Positions 23,191 through 33,739 of a DNA stretch of 64,000 bases are shown in pieces. How positions within the stretch are numbered: position 1 is the first letter of the stretch; every line of letters begins with the position of its first letter. The translations under genes were made by a program, and so were the position numbers. The notes below the pieces were generated by a model, which had not been told where the DNA came from, did not search any database, and saw nothing but the letters and a program-made list of their open reading frames with translations. The DNA comes from Diphasiastrum complanatum (Eukaryota > Streptophyta > Lycopodiopsida > Lycopodiales > Lycopodiaceae): assembly GCA_029204225.1 (NCBI GenBank), contig CM055109.1, forward strand, positions 41,584,544 to 41,648,543, read 5' to 3'.

Positions 23191-24010
23191 TGTGGGGTCA
23201 AAGATCTTTCGTAGTATAACCCTTCCGCCTGTCAACAAAGGTTAGATCACTGGATAGGTGCCTAACTATGCATAGATGCTACTTTTAGTTAATTTCCTAC
23301 TTTCTCCCTTAACTCTACTCACCACTATACTACTCCTCTTTAACTCTACTCCTATACACTATCATTCATCATAGTTTGGTTGAAGGGAAGGAATGGAGAA
23401 GAAGAGATTGAGAAGAGAAGAGAAAGAGAGAGAAAGAGAGTGAGCGTGGAGGTTAGATCAAATGCTCCTTATGCTTTCTAATGGAAAAACATTCACTATT
23501 GGCAAACAATGAACATGGAAATAGAAAGCAAGAGAAAACACAACCAAGAGCAATAGCAAGTAGTGAATAACAAATGAGGATGCTTCTCTTCCAAAAATGA
23601 TAGAGTTTCCTCCTTCTCATTAAGCATGGAAATAGTGTACAAATGGTGCCTTTTTATAAAATGGGAAAGGCCCTTGCCCCTCAATCTTATTGGCTAATAA
23701 TCACAATGATCCTAACCATTCATCTTGGACCCAACTTGATCCAAGGGTCCACAAAAAGTACATTAGAAATCACAAGATTCATATGAGTCCCAATTTGGAC
23801 CCAACTCCAAAAAGTGATCTCTAAGTTTAAAAATGACATTGGGCCTCTAGTTTTATTTAATTACAAGGCCCAAGTCAAGTTTATTTTATTTACAACTTCA
23901 ATTGTGTGCTCATTGGGCCATGGGCTTATACACGCAGGATGCCATGCCCTCGCAACACATTTTATTGGAGGATTTTATTTATTTACACTTTGTTGGGAAT
24001 ACCCCCAACA
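23191..24010 (-). mobile_element. Element C 5' LTR
   Basis: 820 bp, TGTTGGGGG to GACCCCACA on the minus strand. A CCAAT box (AGCCAATAAG near 23690) and a TATA box (TTTTATAAAAAGG near 23655) mark the promoter of the element. A CT-rich stretch follows near 23430. Confidence 0.95.
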
Positions 24011-24015
24011 GATAC
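24011..24015. repeat. Target site duplication of element C, right copy
   Basis: GATAC directly after the LTR end, pairing with 12725-12729. Confidence 0.93.
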
Positions 24016-24650
24016 CTCCAAGAACTCCCATCGCAACGTTTCTTCCACGATCCAAAGTCATGATCTGCCCAAAAACCCCACACCGCCCCCTTGGAACCAA
24101 GCCTCCTAGCACCCTTTTGAAAGCAATGGAGATTTATCCCCAACTTTTCACCTGTGCCTTATGTCTAGACTTCGCCATTGAGGATTTCGGGACTTGGGAT
24201 GGAGATCAATCTAGATTTTACATCCCCTACCATGGTACGCATAGAGTGCATGTGAACTTTGCCTCCCTAGCTACCATCGACATTGTGTCTAGTGAGAGAC
24301 CCAAGCCATCGCACTGCCAAGCCCCTGCTGCCATCACCCCTTTTCTAGACACCTTAGTGCCTTGAAGTCACACTAATGATAGGTATATGATTGAAGCCAT
24401 CATTGACCCTGTCATCCAAGCCGCCTCCCACCTCTTGAGCAACCTCCTGGCCATTAGAAGTTTGCAAAATGATCGCATTCCTTCTCTCCTTCTACACATG
24501 ATTGTGGAATCCCATAAAGAGTTCTTGAAAAACACAGTAGTGCCCTATGACTGGCACAACTTTGTGATTTCTAAGCTGCAAAGGGCCATCAAATCCAACA
24601 CACGCCAAAAGTTTGCCACATGACCACTTCTATCTACCCTCGCCCATTAC
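24016..24650 (+). pseudogene. aORF N-terminal domain, antisense to element U1
   Basis: The plus-strand frame reads KAMEIYPQLFTCALCLDF, then DGDQSRFYIPYHGTHRVHVN, CQAPAAITPFL, a stop, and VVPYDWHNFVISKLQRAIKS. It aligns by eye with the N-terminal domain of the element C aORF (YQGTMYKVRINANL, ALIKPF, VVPYDWHSF). The upstream portion lies at 12480-12729, left of the element C insertion. It runs opposite to the direction of the LTR-like block that contains it. Confidence 0.75.
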
Positions 24651-25139
24651 TCTCCTTGAATAGAAAATTCATGGATTTGACAGCACATCTATTCTCACCA
24701 CCACCACAAGAGCTCATTGGCAAGACTCGGACGTGATTTTCTGGAGAGCATTTCTTAGCGAGCATGTCAAGGCGAGCAGATACAATGATTTGAATTAACC
24801 ACTATATATAGTGGATTCAGGGTGGTCCGGGTGCCTCAATTCCTATTGGCTAATGTTAGCCTAAGTATTTAAAAAGTGGAGGGAACCCATTCATTAATTG
24901 GAGGAATCCAATTTAAATATGAATTTTGATGGGAACCCCTATTTTATTCACTAACTTGACTTTTGGGCCTTGCGACATTAAAAGTTCCGCAAAAGACCTA
25001 AAGTCCTTCTATTAAGTTTCTAATTAATCAGATTTATATGTGATCATCGGGTTGGTGGACTTACACACGCAGGGTGCCAAATCCGTCTAACTTATTAACT
25101 AGGGTTAGAGTTGTCTCGATATCCGCAAATCTTCCAATA

Positions 25140-25158
25140 GTATCCCCCACCAAAACTG
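25140..25158 (-). promoter_or_regulatory. U1 polypurine tract
   Basis: Minus strand TTTTGGTGGGGGATAC sits immediately before the LTR-like start. The equivalent tract precedes U2 at 50591-50608. It primes plus-strand synthesis in LTR retroelements. Confidence 0.75.
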
Positions 25159-25185
25159 GTGGTGGTCCCATGACACCTCGTGAGA

Positions 25186-26158
25186 TTATTCACTTGGAGC
25201 TCTTGTTCTTCGTACCTTGATGAGATGGTACTGCGCTTTCTCCATGAATTCCAGATGATCCATATTGAAATCAAACTTGGGTGGCAGAAAGCACTTATTC
25301 ACGTCTACAATCCATTTTGAGGTCGTCCATGCTGTGAATATGGACTCCAACGCTCCTCCTAGCGTCATAGCACGATAATACAAACAAGCTATCAACAACT
25401 AATCTTGTACCTTGTCGGACTTCATCAAAGCATTTGGATCGAAAGCCAATTGAGGTAGGCAGTCATCCCATTTAGTTGAAACAGACATCAACTTGGACAA
25501 GTCATTTGCAAAGAGCGTCGATTGTCTAACGATTGGATATGGCAAACATGTATACTTGTATGCATATGCTTGAAGGGCTATGTTGAAACCAATGGCAATG
25601 GACTAGCTATATTTTTGGTAGATTATGGGCCAATTTTGGGTATAAATACTGATTTGATTCATTGGAATACCCAAATCTTTCCATTTATTGCATTGCGGCA
25701 TTGGCACGTAGTATAGATCTACTTGCAATCTGCGAGGACTTGCAACATAGCTCTTGATGGAATCTGGAGTTCTCAAAGACTGTTTTTTGCCAATGCGATT
25801 GCTCACCCAATGCAGGTAGCTTATCCAAATCTTTCCCGAATTCGATCTATGAAGTTCAAAACTTAATGACCCATCCACCCACCCCTCGAGGAGTCATGTG
25901 GATGTTGTTGTAAGAAATTCTGAATTTGCTCATCGATGGTGACAGGTTTCTAAAACAAGGGCCTTGCCTTTGAAGTAGATGGACCTGCGTCCCTGGCCTG
26001 AGGTTTGGTAACTTCTTCAGCATCTCTCTCGTGATCCAATCTGGTATCAAAGTCTCCCTAATCTTGGTGTTAAGGTGAGAACTGAGGCATTACTGGAACT
26101 AGAATCTGGGGATTTGATTCTAGGACCTGAGTGGCTGCCTTCTCATAATCTTTGATTA
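25186..26158 (-). pseudogene. aORF coiled-coil end and C-terminal domain of U1
   Basis: Minus-strand frames give IPDWITREMLKKLPNLRPGT and FRISYNNIHMTPRGVGGW (25856-26050), then MPQCNKWKDLGIPMNQ and NWPIIYQKYS (25603-25878). Closest to the LTR come LLIACLYYRAMTLGGALESI and FNMDHLEFMEKAQYHLIKVR (25186-25398). They align with the element C aORF (NWPIIKSEYGW, VARIYYRAA, LNFMEDITGYLIHQRR). Frames are broken by stops. The upstream edge at 26158 abuts a pol fragment after a deletion. Confidence 0.8.
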
Positions 26159-26179
26159 TGTCCACCTCCTATCCCATCA

Positions 26180-26470
26180 TGTGAAAACATATAAGTTCAG
26201 GTACTTCGTGAGGCAATACACATCTCCTCAAAATATCATCCATGCCACATCGATACAATTGGCACGCAATCAGTTGATAAGGTTGTGCCTTAAGAATTAA
26301 TTGTTTCTTTTGTACTTTTGTCAAAGTGGTTAGGTTGGCCTAACACCAGATATTCAACGATATCCACTGCCCACTCAAGTACTGCTTCAACATAAAACAA
26401 CGTAGCATGTGGTAGTTCATCATCCACTTCACTATTAATTGGTGATGATTCGATTCTTAAACATGGTCAA
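26180..26470 (-). pseudogene. Gypsy pol fragment upstream of integrase (U1)
   Basis: Degenerate minus-strand match to the region before the element C integrase zinc finger: the Trp-Ala-x-Asp-Ile-Val-Glu-Tyr-Leu block, a KETI-like stretch and a DGIGGGH-like end. Its position, upstream of an aORF on the same strand, preserves the order pol, aORF, LTR. The rest of integrase and the spacer were deleted. Confidence 0.6.
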
Positions 26471-26840
26471 CAAGGTAATGTTGTTTACATTTTGTAGGTG
26501 AAGATTCAAGAGTATTATTGTTATTCTTGTCAAAAATTGGGCCTGTTCAACAAAAATCCGTCAAAATGACAATTGGCCCTTCGCTCAACTCACTGAATAT
26601 AAAAAATAGTAAGTCGGACTAACACTGACTCTGGCAAAGGTTTAGGCAAAGTTTTTTCTCAAAGAACTGATATTTTTGTAGAAAGGTATGAATTTTTCAC
26701 AAATTTGGTGATATATTGACTAGTCTAGGACATCAATAGTTTTAGTTTTTGAATACTTTGTTATGTGAGTAGGTTTTAGGTTCACTGTAAACATAAATCA
26801 TTTGTATTTGAGACAAATTACACTTGAATGGATAGAGAGA
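26471..26840. other. Non-coding, retroelement-derived
   Basis: No gene. The phrase GTGTCCTGGTCTTAGTGAGA just after it (26870) matches repeated units in the element C leader, so the stretch is probably decayed leader. Confidence 0.4.
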
Positions 26841-26849
26841 TGTTTTAAA

Positions 26850-27480
26850 TTGGTTTTAGCAGATTTCTCTGTGTCCTGGTCTTAGTGAGACTAAGATGGA
26901 ACTTCAGAGGCCTCTACAAAAGTTTGTTGTTTTATAAAAGAAGAGACTGGCTAACAAACTCAAATACCAAATGACCGGTCTACCATATTAGGACTATTCT
27001 AGGTCCTTAATCGAATATGGCCATGACAACAAGGGCCTCCCCATGAATAAAAAGGCACCTTTTGTATTCCATTTTTCATATTCAATAGAGAAGAGGAATA
27101 TCTACTGATTTGAAGACTGAGCATCCTCACGTGCTTGCTTTTTGTTTTCTACTGTTATTATGTGAAGGTTGCTATTTTTCTAACCTCTTTCCGTTGTTTT
27201 GTGGTTGATCTTTCTAAATGTTTCTCCATTAGAGATGAATTTAAAGCACATGAGCTACCCTCCCTCACCCTCTTTCTCTCTCTCTTTCTCTAACTCTATG
27301 AATGTGGTGTGTGGATTGAGTTAGGAGGTTGGGTTAGCGTAAGTGTTAGTTTTAGGAAGCAACTAGACTAAACAAATAAATCAAAGCTAGACATCTATCC
27401 TTGTGTTCTAACCCTTTTGAAAGGCGCGGGCTGCTCACTGACTATTGCTACACCTTACAATGGCTTGCCAATTGGTCCGG
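26850..27480 (+). mobile_element. Decayed leader and LTR of the element C type
   Basis: Landmarks of the element C LTR appear in order but diverged. The TATA-like AATAAAAAGGCACC is at about 27048. The CT-rich run CTCTTTCTCTCTCTCTTTCTC is at 27270. The end region CATCTATCC..TCTAACCCTTTTGAAAGGCGCG lies near 27391-27430. No exact ends or duplication are visible. Confidence 0.5.
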
Positions 27481-27890
27481 TATCGACTGCGAACAGGCTG
27501 ATTTTTCCATACATCCGTCAACATCCCTTGAATCTGAAAATTTCAAAAAATTCCTCAGTTTTCCACCAAATTTGACCTTGCAAATTGTTATTGCTTTCTA
27601 TCACACCTCTTTGCAAATCCTTTGCAAGCCCCGTTGAGCCAACACAATGAATTATGAGGCCACCACCAATAATTTTCGAAAAATCGTTGAAATTGCAAGT
27701 TTTTCTCAGAATTCTTCCAAGAATGGATCATTTTTTCGCAGGGAAGTTTGCCGCTTCCTACCATCCGGACCACCTACACCCCGTATGGTGTCCTTTCTCT
27801 TGAGATGTTTCTCATGTCTTTTTTCCTACTGAAAGATGTCGACGATGGCTCCACTGGATTGCATACTTGCAACACCCTGCCGCTTTGATA
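27481..27890. other. No supported feature
   Basis: Short frames occur on both strands, but none has a recognisable domain and I see no repeat. Confidence 0.4.
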
Positions 27891-28390
27891 CCTTGTTGAA
27901 ATTTTGATAGAATCTAGTGCAGTAGGTTGAGCACATCAATCAATCACCATAGCCACTCCTCACAAACTCTCAAAGAGGACACAACAAAAGTTTATTGTAT
28001 TACCAAAGAAATTGTACATATAGAGTATTCACAAACTTCTTAAAAGGACAAGTGTCCTAAAATTGGCCTACCACCTGCCAAAACTAAGGTCGGGCCCAAT
28101 ATGGCCAAATTCAACTAACAAACTTGAGACATGCCCTCGAGTATAGTAACTATTGTAAATAATTATGTACGTGCTAATTTTTCCTATGTGTGGCTACTCG
28201 GCTAGCCCAAGTAGCCGGCTACAAGACAAGTGCCCGACTGATATGATAGTGGGTCATGTCCCAATCGCTACTAAAAATAGTAAACTTGATTAACTGTACA
28301 ATAATTATACTATCACAGTTGAAGCTTATAAAATATATATCCGATCAACTCTGATTCCTAACTACAACCGCTTTTACCTGTTTTAAAATT
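27891..28390 (-). mobile_element. Copia-type LTR relic, inverse partner of 9546-9800
   Basis: The minus strand reads AAGCTTCAACTGTGATAGTATAATTATTGTACA and then TAGCCACACATAGGAAAA, matching the relic at 9.55-9.80 kb. It lies upstream of a copia RT fragment on the same strand, so both may come from one element. Confidence 0.6.
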
Positions 28391-28619
28391 TTCCTAGTAT
28401 CCAATTTTTAGTTAATGGCATTTCGAGCACGTGCATTCATGAGAAATGTAATTTTTCCTTATGAATATTGCTTCGATGATTTACCACATTAAATTTTTTG
28501 TTTTTCTAGGAGAATGTCAAATAAGACGTTCTCATGAGTGGAGAAGAATTTATTTCCTCTCCTAAAATTTGACCGGTTTCTCCCCGCATGGGAAGACTAA
28601 TCCATTCTAATCAATTACT

Positions 28620-29140
28620 CCATACATTAAGGTAGTGTCAGAAGTACATGGAGCAAAACTTCAATGTGATAAGAATTTATTGATCATATCAAACCAAGAT
28701 CTTGGAGCTTATTTCAAGCCATACTTGGCTTTGTATAATCTACAAATTTTTGAAGGACATACCCTTCAGGATAATATACAATTTTTTTTGTACAAGCCCA
28801 TTCAAGAAGGCTGATCTGGTTGATTTCCAAACTTTTCTTGCTGCTATGGCTAGTAGAGTTTCTGATGTGTGACTATTGGACTGAATGTCTCAGTATAATC
28901 AATGTCATACTCTTATTCATATACTTTCACCACCAATCGTGCCTTCCATTTGGATATGGAACTATCAATGTTCAGTTAATTTGAATATCCATTTTGTATC
29001 AATAACCTTTGCTCTTGTTGGAGGCATAACAAGACTCCAAGTCTTGTTCTTCATCAAGGATGTGTATTCATCCTCCTTGGTTGCTTTAGGGACATCAAGG
29101 GGCCCTAGTAGGTGCGCCCTCCTTCTTGGTCCCAATGACC
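28620..29140 (-). pseudogene. Copia reverse transcriptase fragment
   Basis: Minus-strand frame with EDEYTSLMKNKTWSLVMPP and VIDTKWIFKL, the first RT blocks. Broken frames downstream resemble the PEGYVLQ and [10 protein letters not shown] blocks. The catalytic YVDD is not legible. It is heavily decayed. Confidence 0.7.
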
Positions 29141-29229
29141 CACATGTGATGGCTAACTTTGGCCCAAGGCCAAATATGTGATCGTGGTTCAAAAATTGAG
29201 GCCTAAGATATAGGAAAATGACCAATACC

Positions 29230-29590
29230 CATGGTCATGTCCTCTTAACACCTCACAAGGTTCCATACCTCCATCCAAGGCATAGACACCTTCATGCCCT
29301 TATTCAAGGACTCAAGTACCTTAATCCAAAGACACCTACCCTTATCCAAGGGTGACTCACCATTTAGCCCCCAAGATATTAAATGGGCACATAGGGCTTA
29401 CTTAAGTATTGCTAGTTACATAGGTATGTAGCTTTTACTCCCCCTAAACTTAAATTTTCTATGATGGAGTAATGAAAACATAATAATATTAGATGGTTTA
29501 CATAATACACTTAGATCACCAATGCATCCAATGCTCAAAATCAATACATAGCATCTGTTCTAATAGTTAGGTACAAAAATGATCTGTCTA
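29230..29590. other. Non-coding copia debris, insertion target of element G
   Basis: No gene. A short tandem-like phrase CCTTATCCAAGG/CCTTATTCAAGG recurs at 29300-29350. Element G was inserted at its right end. Confidence 0.4.
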
Positions 29591-29831
29591 TGTTAGCATT
29601 TGTGCTAACACTAAAAAAATAAAAAAGAGAAAAATAAAACTCCGTGGCATGTGTTTTGTAAGACCATGTGCGAGTGTTTGTTAATAAACTTCCGCCATGG
29701 CATGTGTTTGTAAGCCCATGAGTAGAAGCTTAAAAAATAATAAAATAGCTTAAACTTAGATTTAGAACTTAGACTTAGGAAACTTAAGATTAGAAATATT
29801 TTATCTTAAGTTTTCCTAAGTTAAGAAACTT
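29591..29831 (+). mobile_element. Element G 5' LTR, truncated
   Basis: Starts TGTTAGCATTTGTGCTAACAC. It is almost identical to the first 240 bp of the 3' LTR, then breaks off into aORF sequence. Confidence 0.9.
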
Positions 29832-29856
29832 AGGAGAACTACAATCTACCCCTAAA

Positions 29857-31150
29857 CCCCCAATCGCCCTTGATATCAATAAACCACTGCAAACGCAAGA
29901 AGACCACATCAGCGTAACAAGGCTCTATTATCGCGTTGCACTAACTTCAACCCTGCACGTTGATATGGTAGAGCTATGAAAAACCCACAACTTTCTATAG
30001 CATATGTTCCATTATTACAAACCCATGCCCTTCCTAAACAAACTACGGTGGCAAATGATGGAGGGCATCGTCACTACAATCTTCAATGCGCCTCTCAAGA
30101 GTTTGCCAAGAAATATCCAACGACAAAAGAACGAGGTGGTTACATATTGCCAGATTTGGACTAGAGTCAAACACATAAAGAAGCAATCAAACTCTTGGAT
30201 CCACAACCTCTCTGGCGCCATCAGCTCTTCCTACAAAGTAAGACCTTGATGACACGATATATCGAAGCTTCCTCCTATATGTGCACAAATCCTTATTACT
30301 ATCCAGTAGCAAGGCGAGAATCGTTTCCTACCACCAAGGTCAAGAATAGGATATTTTGGCCCAAGCTCACAGGCGTCAATACCGACAACTTAGCCAAAGA
30401 CATGGTCACCAACTGCCGTGTATTCTACCAGAAGCATCATGGCCACCTTGATCGCGACGTCAGATATTTTGCAGACAATTGCGTCTTGGTAGCATTTCTG
30501 GTAGAACTCAAGGGTTTTTGGGATCGAGGGCTACCCCCAATCGCCCTTGATATCAATAAACCACTGCGAAAGCAAGAAGACTACATCAACGTAACAAGGC
30601 TCTATTATCGTGCTGCACTAACTTCAGCCCTGCACGTTGATATGGTGGAGCTATGGAAAATCCACAACTTTCTACAGGGTATGCTCCATTATTACAAACC
30701 CATGCCTTTCCTGAACAAACTACGGTGGCAAATGATGGAGAGCATCGACACTACAATCTTCAGCGTGCCTCTCAAGAGTTTGTCAAAAAATATCCAACGA
30801 CAAAAGAGCGAGGTGGCTACATATTGTCAGATTTGGACCAGAGTCAAACACATAAAGAAGCAGTCAAACTCCTGGATCCACAACCTCCATCGAGGGCTAC
30901 CCCCAATCGCTCTTGATATCAGTAAACCATTGTGAAAGCAAGAAGACCACATCAGTGTAGCAAGGCTCTATTATCGCACTGCACTAACTTCAACCCCGCA
31001 CGTTGATATGGTGGAGCTATGGAAAACCCACAACTTTCTACATGGTATGCTCCATCATTACAAACCCATGCCCTTCCTGAACAAACTACGGTGGCAAATG
31101 ATGGAGGGCATCGGCACTACAATCTACCACTCCCGACAACAACAGTCTCG
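29857..31150 (+). pseudogene. aORF C-terminal domain with internal triplication (element G)
   Basis: A roughly 360-bp segment starting CCCCCAATCGCCCTTGATAT occurs at 29857, 30534 and 30900. The middle copy is open in frame with its natural upstream part (30195-30890): FWPKLTGVNTDNLAKDMVTN, FWDRGLPPIALDINKPL and VTRLYYRAALTS. This aligns with the C-terminal domain of the element C aORF (FNWPIIKS, WDDFLPSIFFDPNKAL, VARIYYRAAFFG). The first and third copies have in-frame stops. Unequal crossing-over or template switching would explain the array. Confidence 0.8.
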
Positions 31151-31215
31151 CCTCCAAGAAGCACCGAAGATCCAGGAAGAAAAGGCTTTGATTGGTGTGG
31201 GACCACCAATCTAAT

Positions 31216-31229
31216 AAGGAGGGGGATAA
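31216..31229 (+). promoter_or_regulatory. Element G polypurine tract
   Basis: AAGGAGGGGGATAA directly precedes the 3' LTR start TGTTAGC. Confidence 0.85.
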
Positions 31230-32024
31230 TGTTAGCATTTGTGCTAACACAGAAAAAATAAAAAAGAGAAAAATAAAACTCCGTGGCATGTGTTTTGTAA
31301 GACCAGGTGCGAGTGTTTGTTAATAAACTTCTGCCATGGCATGTGTTTGTAAGCCCATGAGTAGAAGCTTAAAAAATAATAAAATAACTTAAACTTAGAT
31401 TTAGAACTTAAACTTAGGAAACTTAAGATTAGAAATATTTTATCTTAAGTTTTCCTAAGTTAAGAAACTTTGAATTTCTAAATCCTAAGTTAGAAGTTCT
31501 AGAAAGGCTAGAATAGATTAGTCCCATAAGTTAGTGGATACTTATGGAAGACCCTCCTTGCCATAAAAGGAGAGGTATTTGCCTTGTAAATAACACTTTT
31601 GAGATTAAGCTATCAAGTTCTCTATTTTTGAGATTATCTTGCTATTTCACTTGTGTTCCCATTGGAAGGTGCATAGCTTGAGGGAAGGTGCGCGGGCCTC
31701 CTCTTGCCTCCTTTCATTGGTTCTTTTATTGTGGCATGTTTTCAATTGATTGATGCTTAGTTTAGCCGCAATCTATCTTTTCAATCCCTTTGGGTGTTAA
31801 TCTAGGATTTAGTTTAATCACCTTGCTAGTTGGGTAAGCCTTAGTAAGGTTTTGCATTTTGTCATCTTAGTTGGGTAAGCCTTAGTGCTTCATCATTGTT
31901 TTTTCTATTTTCGCATTCCGTTTGAAGCTTGGTAGAAACTTAGAAAGCGGACGATCCTCTCTATACTACACCACATCGTGAGTAGATCTAGCCAAACATT
32001 GACAAACCAGCTTTACTTCCAACA
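31230..32024 (+). mobile_element. Element G 3' LTR
   Basis: 795 bp, TGTTAGCATT to CTTCCAACA. A TATA-like box CCATAAAAGGAGAGG lies near 31562. It is homologous over its whole length to the element D LTR. Confidence 0.9.
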
Positions 32025-32029
32025 ATCTA

Positions 32030-33185
32030 ATGTGTAGACTTAATATTGAGAGCTCTTAAATAAGCCGCTTTGCGACAATATTTATGAAATCCATTTAGAT
32101 GAATGGGAGGTGTACCTTGGAACACAATTAGCTAGGTCAACATATTATTCCTACATATGACATTGATTAGGCTCCCTTGGGATTTAACTAGTTAGGCCCA
32201 AAAGAGCTAATGGGACAATTTTAGATTGGCCTTGTTTTATTCTTACATGTTTTAGGCTAACTTGCATTTTATTTATTTTAGCAACAAGTTTGACTTTTAC
32301 AATGGTATAATATTGCAACTATTTGGCCACCCACTTCCACGTTTGGCACATCAGCACAAGTGCATCGTTAGGTGGTGCCCAACTTATTTATTCACAATTG
32401 AGAGTATTGCTCCTCACTTTTTATCACAAAACTTGTATAGCTCACGAGTATGTGTCATTTTTTATTACAAAACTTGTACAACTCGGCAATGAGAAATTTT
32501 CAAGCAAATGGCTAAGATTTAAGTGCTATGTGCCCATCAATCATTCTCTGTCCACAAAAAAATGCACTCAAAGTTACATTCAATTGCAAGAAAATTAAAA
32601 GTAAAGAGATTGTAGTTTTCAATAATAAATAGAACAAGATATTTTTGTGCTCAAACTCATGAAGATGAGACACATAATCTTGTAGCGCCTGGTCATGATA
32701 GCTTATGACTTTACAATAAAGCTAAGAAAACCTCACACTTCACAATAAATAAGGAAGATCTTTTCTTTTGGTTAGAGGGCATTTTGCCCAAGCATAACAT
32801 CGGCCTACTCGAGCATGGCATTATGCCTCAAGTAGTTTATCAATGTTTACGCCATGTAGGACATTGATGTTTACTCCAAAAACTCTTGGGGTTGAGGAAT
32901 TTGTGCCCCTTTGAGCCCTTGGCCTCCACCCTCATTGGCTCTTTTTGACCAATTGTCAGATTGCTTAAAAAGCAAAATGTGTAGAAACCAATCATGCCAT
33001 GACAGAGGAGAAAAAGTAAAATGCTATGATTTTTCCAACTAATTCTGTGTTTTAGATGACAATTCAATTTCGTAATGGTTTTATAGGAAAACAACCACTA
33101 TACTTATTACACAATGGAAGTCACTAGGTAGAGGACATTTTGTCTAGTAAGGAGTCACAGGACATTTGGCCCAATAAAAAGTCAC
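32030..33185. other. AT-rich stretch without a supported gene
   Basis: Short ORFs lack recognisable domains. The right part (from about 33100) probably belongs to the decayed copia element that follows. Confidence 0.4.
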
Positions 33186-33189
33186 CTTG

Positions 33190-33739
33190 CACTTTTTACA
33201 AGTGTCCTATCCTTCCTCTCTGTTGCCCCATTCGATTGAGGAGAATAGTTGGTGGTAAATTGATGACGAATGCCACTAGTTAAATTGAACTCTTTGAATT
33301 CCTTAAAGATGAATTCGCCTCCACCATGTGTCCTAAGTGCTTTAACCTTTTCCAGAGTTGGTTCTTAGCATATACCTTTGATTGTTTCAAACCACTAAGG
33401 GGTTCTAACTTATGCTTAAAAAGCAAATTTGTTGTTCTTCTAGAATAGTCAATAATAATAAATGTGATGAAATGTCCATCGCAGCACGGTGTATGGGTAG
33501 AGTTGTTGACTACAACCGGCAAGGGATAGGCTCGAATCCCAACCCCTGCGTAGTGACATCTTAGGAGCTTGCTCCTCACTTGGTGTTACCATGCTTCATA
33601 TGTTATGTATAACCTAGTAGCTGCGTAACTCTTTATAAAATAAATAAATAAATGTGATGAAATATCTTGCTCCCCTTAAAGCAACAATCACATATCTTGC
33701 ATAGGACGAGACAAATCACAATCATTGTTTATCAACACA
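33190..33739 (-). pseudogene. Copia integrase fragment, interrupted by a SINE
   Basis: On the minus strand the second core Asp block reads KVKALRTHGGGEFIFKEFKE, followed by the Glu block TNYSPQSNGATERKDRT. The part before the interruption reads RGARYFITFI, and the frame resumes with IDYSRRT after the SINE. Stops are present. It is cut at 33740 by the MITE-like element. Confidence 0.8.
33474..33648 (+). mobile_element. tRNA-derived SINE insertion
   Basis: About 175 bp flanked by a perfect 15-bp duplication TAAATGTGATGAAAT (33459-33473 and 33649-33663). The left part has an A-box-like GTATGGGTAGAGTTGTTGAC and a B-box-like GGCTCGAATCCC, the internal polymerase III promoter layout. The right end is the A-rich simple repeat AAAATAAATAAATAAA. 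It interrupts copia integrase sequence. Confidence 0.82.

Larger units (their letters stand above)
12730..24010 (-). mobile_element. Ty3/gypsy element C, complete ends, internally deleted
   Basis: An 11.28-kb insertion bounded by near-identical LTRs and a GATAC target duplication. Orientation is minus: primer site at 23189-23172, leader, gag (21.9-20.2 kb), truncated pol (20.1-17.8 kb), a 1.1-kb spacer, then a large accessory ORF (16.7-13.6 kb) before the 3' LTR. Protease and the N-terminal half of RT are missing between 20197 and about 20110, so the copy cannot be autonomous. The integrase lacks a chromodomain, and together with the primer site this points to the non-chromovirus branch. The element is nested inside the U1 LTR-like block. 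Confidence 0.95.
24011..25139 (-). mobile_element. U1 LTR-like block, proximal part
   Basis: On the minus strand the block starts TATTGGAAGATTTGCGG at 25139 (TGTTGGAAG in the U2 copy), right after a polypurine tract. It holds a CCAAT box and the palindromic TATA box CCACTATATATAGTGG at about 24800. It then continues into antisense aORF sequence. With 12425-12729 it totals about 1.43 kb; U2 at 50609-52060 is 1.45 kb. Confidence 0.75.
29591..32024 (+). mobile_element. Element G: short non-autonomous gypsy derivative carrying only aORF sequence
   Basis: Bounded by copies of one LTR and by GTCTA (29586-29590) and ATCTA (32025-32029), a 4-of-5 target duplication. The 5' LTR is truncated after about 240 bp. 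The inside, 29832-31229, has no gag or pol, only C-terminal aORF sequence with one segment triplicated, and a clear polypurine tract. The 3' LTR matches the LTR of element D at 58.3-59.1 kb, so G belongs to the D family. Confidence 0.85.

Noticed and set aside
33474-33648. A tRNA gene
   Set aside because: A- and B-box-like phrases are present, but no cloverleaf can be drawn. The body is too long, and the A-rich tail with flanking duplication marks a SINE.
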